A DNA stretch of 64,000 bases from CBDDEI01 sp965226775. Its GTDB lineage: Bacteria > Chloroflexota > Dehalococcoidia > SHYD01. Positions 16,566-24,795 of this stretch are shown piece after piece; the stretch's first letter is position 1, and each line of letters begins with the position of its first letter. The notes under the pieces are model-generated. The model saw only the letters and a program-made list of their open reading frames with translations. It was not told the DNA's origin and made no database searches. The stretch lies in contig CBDDEI010000002.1 of assembly GCA_965226775.1 (NCBI GenBank), forward strand, positions 496,001-560,000. Reading direction: 5' to 3'. Both the position numbers and the translations under genes were made by a program.

Positions 16566-17873
16566 TCAGCCTGTGATCTTTCCCAGCTCCGCCACTAAGC
16601 GGTCCATCTCCGCCTTGCCGTTCAGCTCGGTGCAGCAGAGCAGCAGGCCGCGCTCCACCTGGTCGCTCACATCCAGCCCGCCGATGATGCCGGCGTCCTG
16701 CAGCCTGCGGTTCACCTCGCGGGGAGCCGTGGGGCAGTGCACGGTGAACTCGTAAAAGAAAGGGGCATCGTTTAGTAAGCGGTAGCCGGGCAACGCCGCA
16801 ATGCGGTCAGCTAGATAATGCGCCTTGTGATAGCAGAGCGTCGCCACCTCCCGCAGGCCTTGGGGGCCAAGCGCGGCCAGGTAGACCGCCACGCCCAGGG
16901 CAATGAGCGCCTCGCTGGTGCAGATATTAGAGGTGGCGCGTTCGCGCCGGATGTGCTGCTCCCTAGTCTGGAGCGTGAGCACGTAGCCGGTGCGCCCCTG
17001 CGCGTCCGCGGTGCGTCCCACAATGCGTCCCGGCATCTGGCGCACGAACTGTTCCCGGCAGCAGAATGCGCCCACGTACGGCCCGCCGAAGATGGTGGGT
17101 TGCCCCAACTCCTGGCCCTCTGCCACCACGATGTCCGCGCCGAATGCGCCCGGCGGCTTGAGCATCCCCAGCGGCGTCAGCCCCGAGGCGACCACCAGCA
17201 GCGCGCCGGCCTGATGCGCCGCTTCCGCGTATTCCTCCAGGTCACGGATGTTCCCGAAGAAGTCCGGGTTCTGCACGATGATGCACGCGTAGCTCTCGTC
17301 CAGGCTGAGGCTTCCCGGTTGCTGCGTCTCCAGCGCAATGTTCTGGCCCGTGCAGTAGGTGTCCGTCACCGCTCGCCAGCGGGGGTTCACGGTAGCAAGT
17401 GCAGCCACCTTCTCACGGCCGGTGACGCGGCAGGCCATGAGCGCGGCCTCGGCCAGCGCGGTGGGGCCGTCGTACATGCCGGTGTTGGCCACCTCCATGC
17501 CGGTGAGGTAGCACATCATAGTCTGGAACTCAAAGGCGGCCTGCAGGGTGCCCTGGCTTATCTCCGGCTGGTAGGGCGTATACGCCGTGGCGAACTCGCT
17601 GCGGCCCATGATGTGGCCTACTACGCTGGGGACAAAGTGCCGGTACGCGCCCGCGCCCAAGAAGCACGGCAGCTGCGTGATGGCGAGATTCCGCTGCGCC
17701 AGACTACCAAGCTCCTGCTGGAGCTCTAGTTCGGTAAGCGGCTCAGGAAGATTAAGGGTGAACTCCTGGAGCGCCTGAGGAATGTCAGTAAAGAGTTGAT
17801 CGGTAGAGTGAAGTCCTAGGGAGGCCAGTAATGTATCCCGCTCTGCCGACGTGTGGGGCACGTAGCCTGGCAC
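16566..17873 (-). CDS. gcvPA: glycine dehydrogenase (decarboxylating) subunit 1
   Basis: This is the N-terminal half of the split P protein, 435 residues, opening with YVPHTSAERDTLLASLGL. Family landmarks include CFLGAGAYRHFVPSVV and YTPYQPEISQGTLQ in the first 120 residues and the GGPYVGAFCC segment. It lacks the PLP lysine, which is on GcvPB, and forms an alpha2beta2 complex with it. The start is GTG at 17871-17873, directly after the gcvH TAA with no spacer, so translation is probably coupled. Confidence 0.94.
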   Translation of the reverse strand: MPGYVPHTSAERDTLLASLGLHSTDQLFTDIPQALQEFTLNLPEPLTELELQQELGSLAQRNLAITQLPCFLGAGAYRHFVPSVVGHIMGRSEFATAYTPYQPEISQGTLQAAFEFQTMMCYLTGMEVANTGMYDGPTALAEAALMACRVTGREKVAALATVNPRWRAVTDTYCTGQNIALETQQPGSLSLDESYACIIVQNPDFFGNIRDLEEYAEAAHQAGALLVVASGLTPLGMLKPPGAFGADIVVAEGQELGQPTIFGGPYVGAFCCREQFVRQMPGRIVGRTADAQGRTGYVLTLQTREQHIRRERATSNICTSEALIALGVAVYLAALGPQGLREVATLCYHKAHYLADRIAALPGYRLLNDAPFFYEFTVHCPTAPREVNRRLQDAGIIGGLDVSDQVERGLLLCCTELNGKAEMDRLVAELGKITG

Positions 17874-18293
17874 TTACCCGTGCTCCTCTATGAGGCCTTG
17901 CAGGTAGCGCTGGTAGGCGGCGTAGTCCAGCAGTTGCTGTGCCTCGGCGGGATCGTCTAGCCGCACCCGGAGCAGCCATCCCGATTGGTGCGGGGACTGG
18001 TTGACAAGCTCGCTCTTCAGGGCTAGCTCTTCATTGGCCTCCAGCACCTCGCCGCTAACGGGAGAGAAGAGGTCGGACGCCGCTTTTACCGACTCGATCT
18101 CGCCGAACTTCTCGAACTGCTTGATCTTAGTGCCGGGCTTCGGGAGCTCCACAAATACGATGTCGCCCAGCTCGTTCGCCGCAAAGACGGTGATGCCCAC
18201 CCACGCCTCGCCGGACGCATCGGTGGACAGCCACTCGTGCTCCTTGCTGAAGCGATAGCTAGTTGGATCGCCGGGAGGAGCTTGTTCTGCCAT
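17874..18293 (-). CDS. gcvH: glycine cleavage system H protein
   Basis: This lipoyl carrier shuttles the aminomethyl group between P, T and L proteins. The 139 residues contain the barrel-sandwich domain, with the lipoylated lysine in GEIESVKAASD at residue 70 and the SPVSGEVLEANEEL strand after it. The N-terminus has YRFSKEHEWLS, the family start signature. It is the first of three tightly packed genes (gcvH-gcvPA-gcvPB), 49 bp after pyrE. Confidence 0.95.
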   Translation of the reverse strand: MAEQAPPGDPTSYRFSKEHEWLSTDASGEAWVGITVFAANELGDIVFVELPKPGTKIKQFEKFGEIESVKAASDLFSPVSGEVLEANEELALKSELVNQSPHQSGWLLRVRLDDPAEAQQLLDYAAYQRYLQGLIEEHG

Positions 18294-18342
18294 AGTGCCT
18301 TCGCTTATCTAGGTCTGCTTGTTGTCTGTGAAATAGGGAGGA

Positions 18343-19008
18343 TTAGCCGTCGCCGTAGGTGGCCCGCTGCTCCTCTAGGAACAGGCAGCACTTGCGGTGC
18401 AAGGCTTGGTCTATGCGGCCCGTGGAGAGATAGTAGTTGAGCATCACTTCAAGGGTGAGCACAGAGTAAAGGCTGTAGCCCTGCTGACGCAGGCGAGCGG
18501 TTGCGCCTACGCCGCGGTCTACCAGCACCATAATGTCATGCACTTGCAGCCCCTCCTCCTTCAGCAGCGCGCCGGTCTCCAGCACGCTACCGCCGGTGGT
18601 GATGAGGTCGTCCAGCAGGATGACGGACTGGTCAGGCTCGTATGCGCCTTCCAGCAGGTGATTACGGTTATCCTCATCACGAGTATGCACGTAGATCATG
18701 GGCGTGTTAGTGGCCAGAGAGAATGCGGTCCCAATATGCAGCCCGCCGAACGGGATGCCGGCCACTAGGTCATAGGACTGGAAGCGAGGGTGGAGCCGTC
18801 CCTGGTCTGTAGCGTACTCATTAGCCAAAGTACGCGCCGCCCGACGCAGCACGCGGGGCCGGCTGATGATGCGGCGGACGTTGACGTGGACGGGGGAGTG
18901 CGTCGTGCTCCGGCCCAGGGTGAAGTCCCCGAAACGGACGGCGTGCAGATCCCAGAGGGCTCTGGCTAGCCAGAGGTTTTCGACTTCTTGAGTGCGGCGT
19001 TGCGCCAC
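18343..19008 (-). CDS. pyrE: orotate phosphoribosyltransferase-like protein
   Basis: A 221-residue type I phosphoribosyltransferase. The PRPP loop is VILLDDLITTGGSV near residue 130. The segments ALWDLHAVRFGDFTLGRS and SPVHVNVRRIISRP match the orotate PRTase N-terminus, which places orotate over PRPP, and DLVAGIPFGGLHIGTA matches the core. It should make OMP in pyrimidine synthesis. The annotated start is GTG at 19006-19008; no clear ribosome-binding site decides it. It sits between gcvT and gcvH on the same strand, an unusual place for a pyrimidine gene, 234 bp after gcvT. Confidence 0.82.
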   Translation of the reverse strand: MAQRRTQEVENLWLARALWDLHAVRFGDFTLGRSTTHSPVHVNVRRIISRPRVLRRAARTLANEYATDQGRLHPRFQSYDLVAGIPFGGLHIGTAFSLATNTPMIYVHTRDEDNRNHLLEGAYEPDQSVILLDDLITTGGSVLETGALLKEEGLQVHDIMVLVDRGVGATARLRQQGYSLYSVLTLEVMLNYYLSTGRIDQALHRKCCLFLEEQRATYGDG

Positions 19009-19242
19009 GTAGTTGCTCCTACTGCTGTCTGCTAAGCTTCCTGGACGCGTTGTCCTGCCTTACGCGTAGAGGGATAGCGATGCTTGTTTACGGATACTCG
19101 GTTTTGAGAGGAGGACTCGCCCGATAATACTAGCTTAGGGGTACGGGTGGGAGCAAGACCTTTCTTGCCTTCATGCGGTATATTCGTTCCGCTTTCCCCC
19201 TGCGCCTAATAGGGCGGAATAGACTTTATTACCGCCCGTTTC

Positions 19243-20340
19243 TTATGGCGCTCGCTTGTAAAAAGGCCGTTGCGCTACCCTGGCCGGCACCCGGTTGCCC
19301 CGGATGTCCACCTCTAGCTCCGTCCCCACCTTCGTCAACGCGGCGGGCACGTATCCCAGCCCAATGCCCTTCTCCAGGGTTGGGCTATGGCCGCCGCTGG
19401 TTGCCTGACCCACCACCTGCCCTAGCGAGAGAAGGTCGCAGTGGGACCGCGGCACCCCGCGCTGGGTGAGCTCAAAACCGATGAGCCGCGTGGCCGTTCC
19501 CGCGTCCTTGGCCTGCGCGATGGCCTCGCGGCCGATAAAGTCGCCATTATCCAGCGCCACCGTCCACAGCAGGCCCGCCTGGGCGGGATTGGTTTCCGGA
19601 GAGATGTCGTTGCCGTGGAGCGGGAAGCAGGCCTCCAGGCGCAGGGTATCCCGCGCGCCCAGGCCGCAGGGCGTCACACCCCGCTCGACCAGCGCCTGCC
19701 ACAGCGATGGCGCATCGTCCGCCCCCAGAATCAGCTCAAAGCCAGTTTCACCGGTGTAGCCGGTGCGGGCAACGAACAGCGGCTGGCTCCGCCACAGGCT
19801 TTCGGTCCACTGGAACGCCTTGAGCTGCACCGCCTGGTTGGCGGCTCCAAGCAGGTCGTTTACGTGGGCGACCGCCTGCGGCCCCTGCAACGCAATCATG
19901 GCCGTGTCCGCCGTGCGGTTATCTATCGCCACCTGCTGGCCCGGCTGCGTCCACTGCGCCAGCCAGTCCAGCACCGCGGGGGTGTTGGCGGCGTTGCAGA
20001 TGAGCAGATACTCGCCGTTGCCCAGGTTGTAGAGGATCACGTCGTCCAAGATGCCCCCAGCCTCAAGGCAGATCAGCGCGTAGCGGGCGTGCCCCGGGTC
20101 AATCTTGGAGACGTCGCAGGTAAGGACGCGCTGCAACAGGTCGCCGCAGTCGGCGCCGCTGAAGTAGAGCCGGCCCATGTGGGACACGTCGAAAATCCCG
20201 GCCTGCCGGCGCACGGCGTGGTGCTCCCCAATAATGCTCTCGTATTGCACGGGCATGTGCCATCCGGCAAACGGCACCATACGGCCGCCCAGGGCTAGGT
20301 GTTCCTGGTGGAGACAGGTGGTGAGCAGGTTCTCAGCCAC
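19243..20340 (-). CDS. gcvT: glycine cleavage system T protein (aminomethyltransferase)
   Basis: GcvT moves the methylene group from aminomethyl-GcvH to tetrahydrofolate and releases ammonia. The protein has the family opening LALGGRMVPFAGWHMPVQY, then FDVSHMGRLYFSG, the folate-site residues in TGYTGETGFELILG, and the terminal oligosaccharide-binding-like barrel (ELTQRGVPRSH onward). I start at GTG 20338-20340 (VAENLLTTCL), giving 365 residues. The longer ORF to 20382 would overlap the end of the MFS gene. The MFS stop is only 4 bp upstream, so the two are likely coupled. Confidence 0.92.
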   Translation of the reverse strand: MAENLLTTCLHQEHLALGGRMVPFAGWHMPVQYESIIGEHHAVRRQAGIFDVSHMGRLYFSGADCGDLLQRVLTCDVSKIDPGHARYALICLEAGGILDDVILYNLGNGEYLLICNAANTPAVLDWLAQWTQPGQQVAIDNRTADTAMIALQGPQAVAHVNDLLGAANQAVQLKAFQWTESLWRSQPLFVARTGYTGETGFELILGADDAPSLWQALVERGVTPCGLGARDTLRLEACFPLHGNDISPETNPAQAGLLWTVALDNGDFIGREAIAQAKDAGTATRLIGFELTQRGVPRSHCDLLSLGQVVGQATSGGHSPTLEKGIGLGYVPAALTKVGTELEVDIRGNRVPARVAQRPFYKRAP

Positions 20341-20344
20341 GGGA

Positions 20345-21616
20345 CTACGCCTGACGGATCTGCGGCAGACGAGCGACGGCAAAGGCGGCCATGCCCGCTA
20401 CCAAAGCGCCGCCTGTGCCTACCGCCAGCGCTGCGCTGGTAACAGTGGCCACTGCGCCGCCCAGCATGCCGCCCAGGGGAACAAGGCTCCAGCACATGGT
20501 GTAGATGGCCATAATCCGCCCTCGCAGCTCGTTGGGGATATTGGCCTGGAGCAGGGTGGTGGCGGTGGTCATATAGAGCGAGTTCGTCAGACCGGCTATT
20601 ACCATCAGCACCATGGATAGCACGAAGTTTTGGGATATCGCGAAGAACAGTAGACTTAGCCCGAACCCCATTGTTGAGGTGATCATCAGTCGCCCCTTGA
20701 ACTGGTAGTTCCCTAGGGATGCGATGATAGTGCTGCCGGCCAGCGCGCCTATGCCCGACGCGCCCATTAACAGCCCGAATCCCTCAGCGCCGGTGTGGAG
20801 CACGTCCCGAGCGAACACGGGCATGAGAATGATGTAGGACATCCCGAAGATGGCGCCGAAGAAGGTCATGCCGACGAGGGCGAAGATAAATGGATGGTCC
20901 TTGATATAAGAGAGCCCCTCCATCATGCTCTTTGCCATGTTCTGCTTGTTGGCCGCAGACGCTTGGTGAATGATGTCCACCTTGATCATTGCCCAGATCA
21001 TCGCCACCAGGCACAGAGCAATCACGAGGAAGCAGGTAGCGATGCCGAACACGCTGATGATCACTCCGCCGATGGCCGGACCCGCCACGCGCGTGATCTG
21101 CCAGCCCAAGGACTGCAGCGCGATCGCATTCATTAAGCTCTCCGGCTCAACTAGCTGCGGGATCATAGCGCTCCGGGCCGGCTGGTCAAAGGCTTGGAAA
21201 GCTCCCGTCAGGAACGACGCCACTATGATGTGCTCCACCCGTATCAGCCCCGCAAACGTGAGGTAGGCTACGGCCAGCGCGACGATTGCCGTCAGTATCT
21301 GCATGACGAGCACCAGCTTGCGCCTGTCCAGCATGTCCGCCATAAGGCCGCCAAATAGGGTGAGCACAATAGTGGGCGCCGCCATGCTGACGCCCACAAG
21401 GCCCAGGTATGCGGGAGAGTTGGTGAGGTCGTAGACCAGCCACCCGTTGGCTATGGTGGCCATCTGGACGCTCAGCGTGTAGCCAATGATGCCTATCCAG
21501 TAGTAGCGGTAGTTCTGATGGCGCAGCGCGGAGAACATCTGGAAGCGGCCCTGCCGCTTGGGCCTTAGCTCAGATGCGGAAGGAGGAGTAGGGGAAGATG
21601 AGGTGGTGCTCTGCAT
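20345..21616 (-). CDS. MFS transporter (ENTS/TMR-like)
   Basis: A 423-residue transporter with twelve predicted hydrophobic segments. The N-terminus reads MFSALRHQNYRYYWIGIIG, and the loop between helices 2 and 3 has GGLMADMLDRRKLV, the MFS motif A in its TMR/ENTS (DUF894-like) form. This subgroup exports siderophores or drugs. A clearly related paralogue (MFSALRYRNFRLYWIGQL, GGVVADRTDRKKLL) sits in the cobalamin cluster at 30366-31679. It appears to be the first gene of the gcv transcript, with gcvT starting 4 bp after it. The substrate is unknown. Confidence 0.85.
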   Translation of the reverse strand: MQSTTSSSPTPPSASELRPKRQGRFQMFSALRHQNYRYYWIGIIGYTLSVQMATIANGWLVYDLTNSPAYLGLVGVSMAAPTIVLTLFGGLMADMLDRRKLVLVMQILTAIVALAVAYLTFAGLIRVEHIIVASFLTGAFQAFDQPARSAMIPQLVEPESLMNAIALQSLGWQITRVAGPAIGGVIISVFGIATCFLVIALCLVAMIWAMIKVDIIHQASAANKQNMAKSMMEGLSYIKDHPFIFALVGMTFFGAIFGMSYIILMPVFARDVLHTGAEGFGLLMGASGIGALAGSTIIASLGNYQFKGRLMITSTMGFGLSLLFFAISQNFVLSMVLMVIAGLTNSLYMTTATTLLQANIPNELRGRIMAIYTMCWSLVPLGGMLGGAVATVTSAALAVGTGGALVAGMAAFAVARLPQIRQA

Positions 21617-21675
21617 AGCTGTTAGCTCGGGGAACGCGCCCCATTATAGCACTCTGTCATACATTCATTCCGCAT

Positions 21676-21689
21676 CACAAACATTTGTG
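21676..21689. promoter_or_regulatory. perfect 14-bp palindrome upstream of the island genes
   Basis: CACAAACATTTGTG is a perfect inverted repeat with 6-bp arms and a CA spacer. It lies in an AT-rich stretch about 40 bp upstream of the first island ORF. A TTGATA hexamer follows at 21698-21703. Size and position fit a repressor operator at the island promoter; no regulator gene is nearby. Confidence 0.4.
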
Positions 21690-21726
21690 TTAATTTTTTG
21701 ATATCATTTAAGAATGTTAGAAATAG

Positions 21727-21930
21727 ATGTTAGAAAGCGGAGTAAATTTAGTTATGCAGAACAAAATACTAATCAATATCCCGCACAACGTATCCAGCGA
21801 TTGGCCGGAAAGAATCCAAAAAGCGATTCAAGCTCGCGAGGCAGGGAAAAAGGTTCGTGAAGGGAAACCTGTAGGTTTCAAACAGAATTATTTCGTTAGC
21901 TTAGGGGGACAGCTTAATCGTGACTCCTGA
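21727..21930 (+). CDS. small unknown protein paired with the SDH-type protease
   Basis: I do not recognise this 67-residue protein. The internal ATG at 21754 would give 58 residues starting QNKILINIPHNV; neither start has a strong ribosome-binding site. It is basic in the middle (IQKAIQAREAGKKVREGKP) and shows no membrane segment. Its last 11 bp overlap the start of the protease gene, so the two are translationally coupled and probably act together. Base composition is much more AT-rich than the neighbours, which suggests the pair was acquired by transfer. Confidence 0.55.
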   Translation: MLESGVNLVMQNKILINIPHNVSSDWPERIQKAIQAREAGKKVREGKPVGFKQNYFVSLGGQLNRDS

Positions 21931-22771
21931 CGAGCCTATTAGCTATACGCCTCTTTATGAAGCACAAAATGCCGCTCGATATGAGCGGCAAATGCTTATC
22001 AGTGAGTATGAAACTAACTATGATTGTTCTCTCATAGTCATATCCAGCCCGATATTCTCATATAGCGTGGTTTTTTTCGAGGAGCTTATTCATAATGCAA
22101 ACCCTAAAAAAGACCTACACGTTATGCTTACGACTCCTGGTGGCGATGGAGAAACGGCCTTACGTTTAATCCGCGCAGCACAATCTAGGTGTAAATCTTT
22201 GAAAGTAGTAGTGCCCGATCAAGCCAAGAGTGCTGGTACAGTTTTTGCTTTAGGCGCTCATACGATAATAATGGGCGCCACAAGCGACTTGGGGCCAGTT
22301 GATCCTCAGTTCCAACTAGAAAGCCAATCAACCCTAGTCTCTGCAAAAGACATCATAGGGGCCGTAGAACACGCAACAGCTGAGATCCAAAAAGCACCTG
22401 AAACTTACCCACTTTGGGCGTCGATGTTAAGTAATGTCACTGCTCTAATGGTGCAGCAAGCCAGCTCAGCTCTTGCGAGGTCGAATACCCTGCTCAGGGA
22501 TGCACTAGCGAGTAATCCTGATAGACAACCCTCTGAGGTCGAGCTGCTCGTCGTTAGCCTGACTGAGAAATTAATAGATGAACCCAGCACTCATACCGCA
22601 GTTTTCGGGCCCGATGAGGCTTCCGCTGCCGGTCTGCCTGTAGAGAAACTCGAACCAACGAGTGACCATTGGCGGGCTATTTGGAAACTTTGGACGCGAT
22701 ATGCATTGTTGGGGTCCACTATGGGCATCTATGAAGGCGGACGAGCCTCGCAGGTTTTCCCTCTAAGTTAA
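21920..22771 (+). CDS. SDH-family Clp-fold serine protease
   Basis: A 283-residue protein resembling the serine-dehydrogenase-proteinase (SDH) family, which has a ClpP/crotonase fold. The strand-turn with HVMLTTPGGDGETALRLI near residue 72, then KVVVPDQAKSAGTVFALGAH near residue 101, give the oxyanion-type GG and a likely nucleophile Ser in KSAGT. IIMGATSDLGPVDPQF follows, as in SppA/ClpP relatives, where the DLGPVDPQ motif carries catalytic or structural residues. There is no signal peptide. It forms a coupled pair with the 67-residue ORF in an AT-rich island, with a palindrome upstream. Targets are unknown; protein quality control or defence are both possible. Confidence 0.75.
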   Translation: MTPDEPISYTPLYEAQNAARYERQMLISEYETNYDCSLIVISSPIFSYSVVFFEELIHNANPKKDLHVMLTTPGGDGETALRLIRAAQSRCKSLKVVVPDQAKSAGTVFALGAHTIIMGATSDLGPVDPQFQLESQSTLVSAKDIIGAVEHATAEIQKAPETYPLWASMLSNVTALMVQQASSALARSNTLLRDALASNPDRQPSEVELLVVSLTEKLIDEPSTHTAVFGPDEASAAGLPVEKLEPTSDHWRAIWKLWTRYALLGSTMGIYEGGRASQVFPLS

Positions 22772-22811
22772 TTCTAGCTGCCACAGAGTATGGCTATTAT
22801 AGGCTCTGCTC

Positions 22812-23498
22812 TTACGCCCGCTGGGTGCCTTCCCGCGCGAATTGGTCGCGGCGCTCCAGTGTGGCCTTGCGCATCTCCATCGGTATGGGCTTGGCCCCGC
22901 CCAAACTCTCCGCGTACAGCGAGATCTGAGCAGCCTCCTCCAGCACAACGTTGGCGCGGGCCGCGCCCTGGGGGTCGGGGCCAAACGCCAGGACGCCGTG
23001 GTTCTCCAGCAGCACTGCCCGTTGCTCCTTACCGCCGGCCATCGCCGCCGCTATGTTCGCAATCGCTATCTGCGAGCCGCGCGGACCATAGTGAGCAATG
23101 GGAACATCCTCCGTCATGCCGCCGCGCACCATCGCTTCGTAGGAGCAGGCCAGCCCGCGCCCCGCTACTGCGAAGGCGGTGGCAAAGGGCGAGTGAGTGT
23201 GCACCACCGCGCCGGCTTCTGGATGGTGCTTGTACACCACCGCGTGCATGTGGACGATCTCCGCGTTGGAGGTGCTGAGCTCTCCCTGGAGCAGCTTCCC
23301 ATCCAGGTCAACAAGTGCAAGCTGCTCCGGCTGCAGGTTGTCTAGGGAGCCGCCGCCGGTGATGAGCATAGAGTCGGTGTTGGGCACCCGGGCGCTAAAG
23401 TTCCCGTGGTGGCTGATGGGCATGATGCCGGACTGAGTGAGGGATCGGGACGCCGCCACAATGGCGTCTCGTAACGACTGCAAGGAATCACTGGTCAT
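22812..23498 (-). CDS. class II aldolase/adducin family protein
   Basis: A 228-residue zinc-dependent aldolase of the fuculose-phosphate/ribulose-phosphate epimerase type. The first metal His pair is in AVVHTHSPFATAFA near residue 95 and a third His in LLENHGVLAFG near residue 155. HHGNFSARV near residue 35 matches the phosphate-binding GNxSxR motif. It should split or epimerise a small sugar phosphate. I start at the ATG at 23496-23498 because AGGAGG precedes it at 6 nt; the ORF itself opens six codons earlier. No sugar operon surrounds it. Confidence 0.83.
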   Translation of the reverse strand: MTSDSLQSLRDAIVAASRSLTQSGIMPISHHGNFSARVPNTDSMLITGGGSLDNLQPEQLALVDLDGKLLQGELSTSNAEIVHMHAVVYKHHPEAGAVVHTHSPFATAFAVAGRGLACSYEAMVRGGMTEDVPIAHYGPRGSQIAIANIAAAMAGGKEQRAVLLENHGVLAFGPDPQGAARANVVLEEAAQISLYAESLGGAKPIPMEMRKATLERRDQFAREGTQRA

Positions 23499-23590
23499 GA
23501 GCGCCTCCTGCCGCAAATCGCTTGCGGACTACGCTGCCCATTGTAGCAGCAGACCGCGAAGCCTGGGGGGACGACCCCCACGGCCCTCAG

Positions 23591-23814
23591 TTCCTTCCCC
23601 CTACCATGGGGGAAGGTTAGGATGGGGGTGCGCCGCCAAATGGACGGGGTATGGGTGCGCGACCAACGTCGTAACCCCACCGATGCCAAAGAAGCGTTGG
23701 TGGGGACGACCCGCACGTTTCCCGTCAACAGCGAGGCGCGAGAGCTTATGCAGTCTAGCAACCCCGGCCCTCAGTTCCTTCCCCCTTTCATGGGGGAAGG
23801 TTAGGATGGGGGTG
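23591..23814. repeat. two CCTTCCCCC palindromes in a gene-free stretch
   Basis: The 343 bp between the aldolase and desaturase genes contain no gene. Two copies of the palindrome ttccttccccc...gggggaagg followed by ttaggatgggggtgcg lie at 23591-23631 and 23775-23815, in the same orientation. Between them, acttatgcagt-like and gggacgacc segments resemble parts of the 301-bp tandem unit at 59 kb, so larger shared blocks are dispersed. Confidence 0.7.
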
Positions 23815-23841
23815 CGATGCGTAATGTACGGGGTACGGGTG

Positions 23842-24672
23842 CTAGCGCACGAAGTTGAGAGAGGGCTGTACCTTGGGGATCCCTGTGCTGCTCTCCCGCA
23901 TTACGGTCTTCAGCTCGGAGCGGGAGATATCCCAGGCTTTCAGGACAGGCTGCACCACGTCGGTCATGTACAGGCGGGCGGAGAACAGCCCCATGTCCAC
24001 AATGGTGTTCAGGTACTCTTGCCAGTCCGGAATCAGGTCAATGGCGGGCATCTTGAATTGGCTGAGCACAATCTGGATGTCTTCCAGCGTCTTATCCCGG
24101 TCCTCTTCAATGAGCAGTTTCACGCCATCCTTGAAGAACTTGTGATGCGCGGCCTCGTCACGCCCGATGAAGTTGAGCGTTGCTACCAGCGCCTCGTCGT
24201 TCTCCTGGCGGGCTAGTTCCCGCAGCCGTCGATAGTTGAGCTGGGTCGCTAGCTCCTGCAGGGTGGTGTAGACCATCATCTGTGTGGGGGTGTTGAAGGG
24301 CATGTCCCACTCCTTTTCCAGGAGCGCATCCCCATACTCCCGTACCTGCTCCTGGGTCCGTTTGCCGGAGCGCACCAGCCACGTGTCCAGGGCGATGGAG
24401 TGCTTGGACTCTTCATAGCCCCAGTTGGCCTGGAACCAGGCGCGGCCGCGGCTCTTCCTTACCAGGTGCAGGATCTTGGAGGTGTAGTCGGGGAGATACA
24501 TCTCTACCCCGGTAAAGCCTTCTACCAGATACGCAACTTTATCGCTGGTTTCTGGGTTGCACTTGTCCCAGGGGATGTCTTTATCGATATTCCAGCGGCG
24601 GCCGGCTTCTGCGTGGCGAAAGAAATCTAAATAAAGATCGTAGAAACGGTTCTCAAAAGTTACGAAAGACAC
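23842..24672 (-). CDS. acyl-ACP desaturase (ferritin-like di-iron)
   Basis: A 276-residue helical di-iron protein. The ligand motifs are VEGFTGVEMYL (Glu), WGYEESKHSIALD (E-E-x-x-H), TTLQELATQLNYR (Glu) and IGRDEAAHHKFF (D/E-x-x-H). This order is that of soluble stearoyl-ACP desaturases, which introduce a cis double bond into acyl chains on ACP. The protein is about 60 residues shorter than plant enzymes, as in actinobacterial DesA proteins. The start is GTG at 24670-24672 after AAGG. It stands alone, and its chain position cannot be told from sequence. Confidence 0.83.
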   Translation of the reverse strand: MSFVTFENRFYDLYLDFFRHAEAGRRWNIDKDIPWDKCNPETSDKVAYLVEGFTGVEMYLPDYTSKILHLVRKSRGRAWFQANWGYEESKHSIALDTWLVRSGKRTQEQVREYGDALLEKEWDMPFNTPTQMMVYTTLQELATQLNYRRLRELARQENDEALVATLNFIGRDEAAHHKFFKDGVKLLIEEDRDKTLEDIQIVLSQFKMPAIDLIPDWQEYLNTIVDMGLFSARLYMTDVVQPVLKAWDISRSELKTVMRESSTGIPKVQPSLNFVR

Positions 24673-24795
24673 TCTACCTTCCTAAATCGCCTCGTTGGCC
24701 GGCGCACTTCGTTCATGCGGCAATGAACTCGCTTATGTCCAGTTACCATCATACCCAATAAGCCCCAATTCCGTCTATGCCTAAATGCGCATTTT

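Noticed and set aside
16818..17729. 303-codon frame opposite gcvPA
   Set aside because: Antisense shadow of a well-supported gene; composition rich in H, R and Q with no recognisable fold.
19441..20298. 285-codon frame opposite gcvT
   Set aside because: Antisense to gcvT, with no start signal and no motif.
21617..21660. Glycine riboswitch upstream of the gcv run
   Set aside because: Too short before the island begins, and no tandem aptamer pattern is visible here or between gcvT and pyrE.
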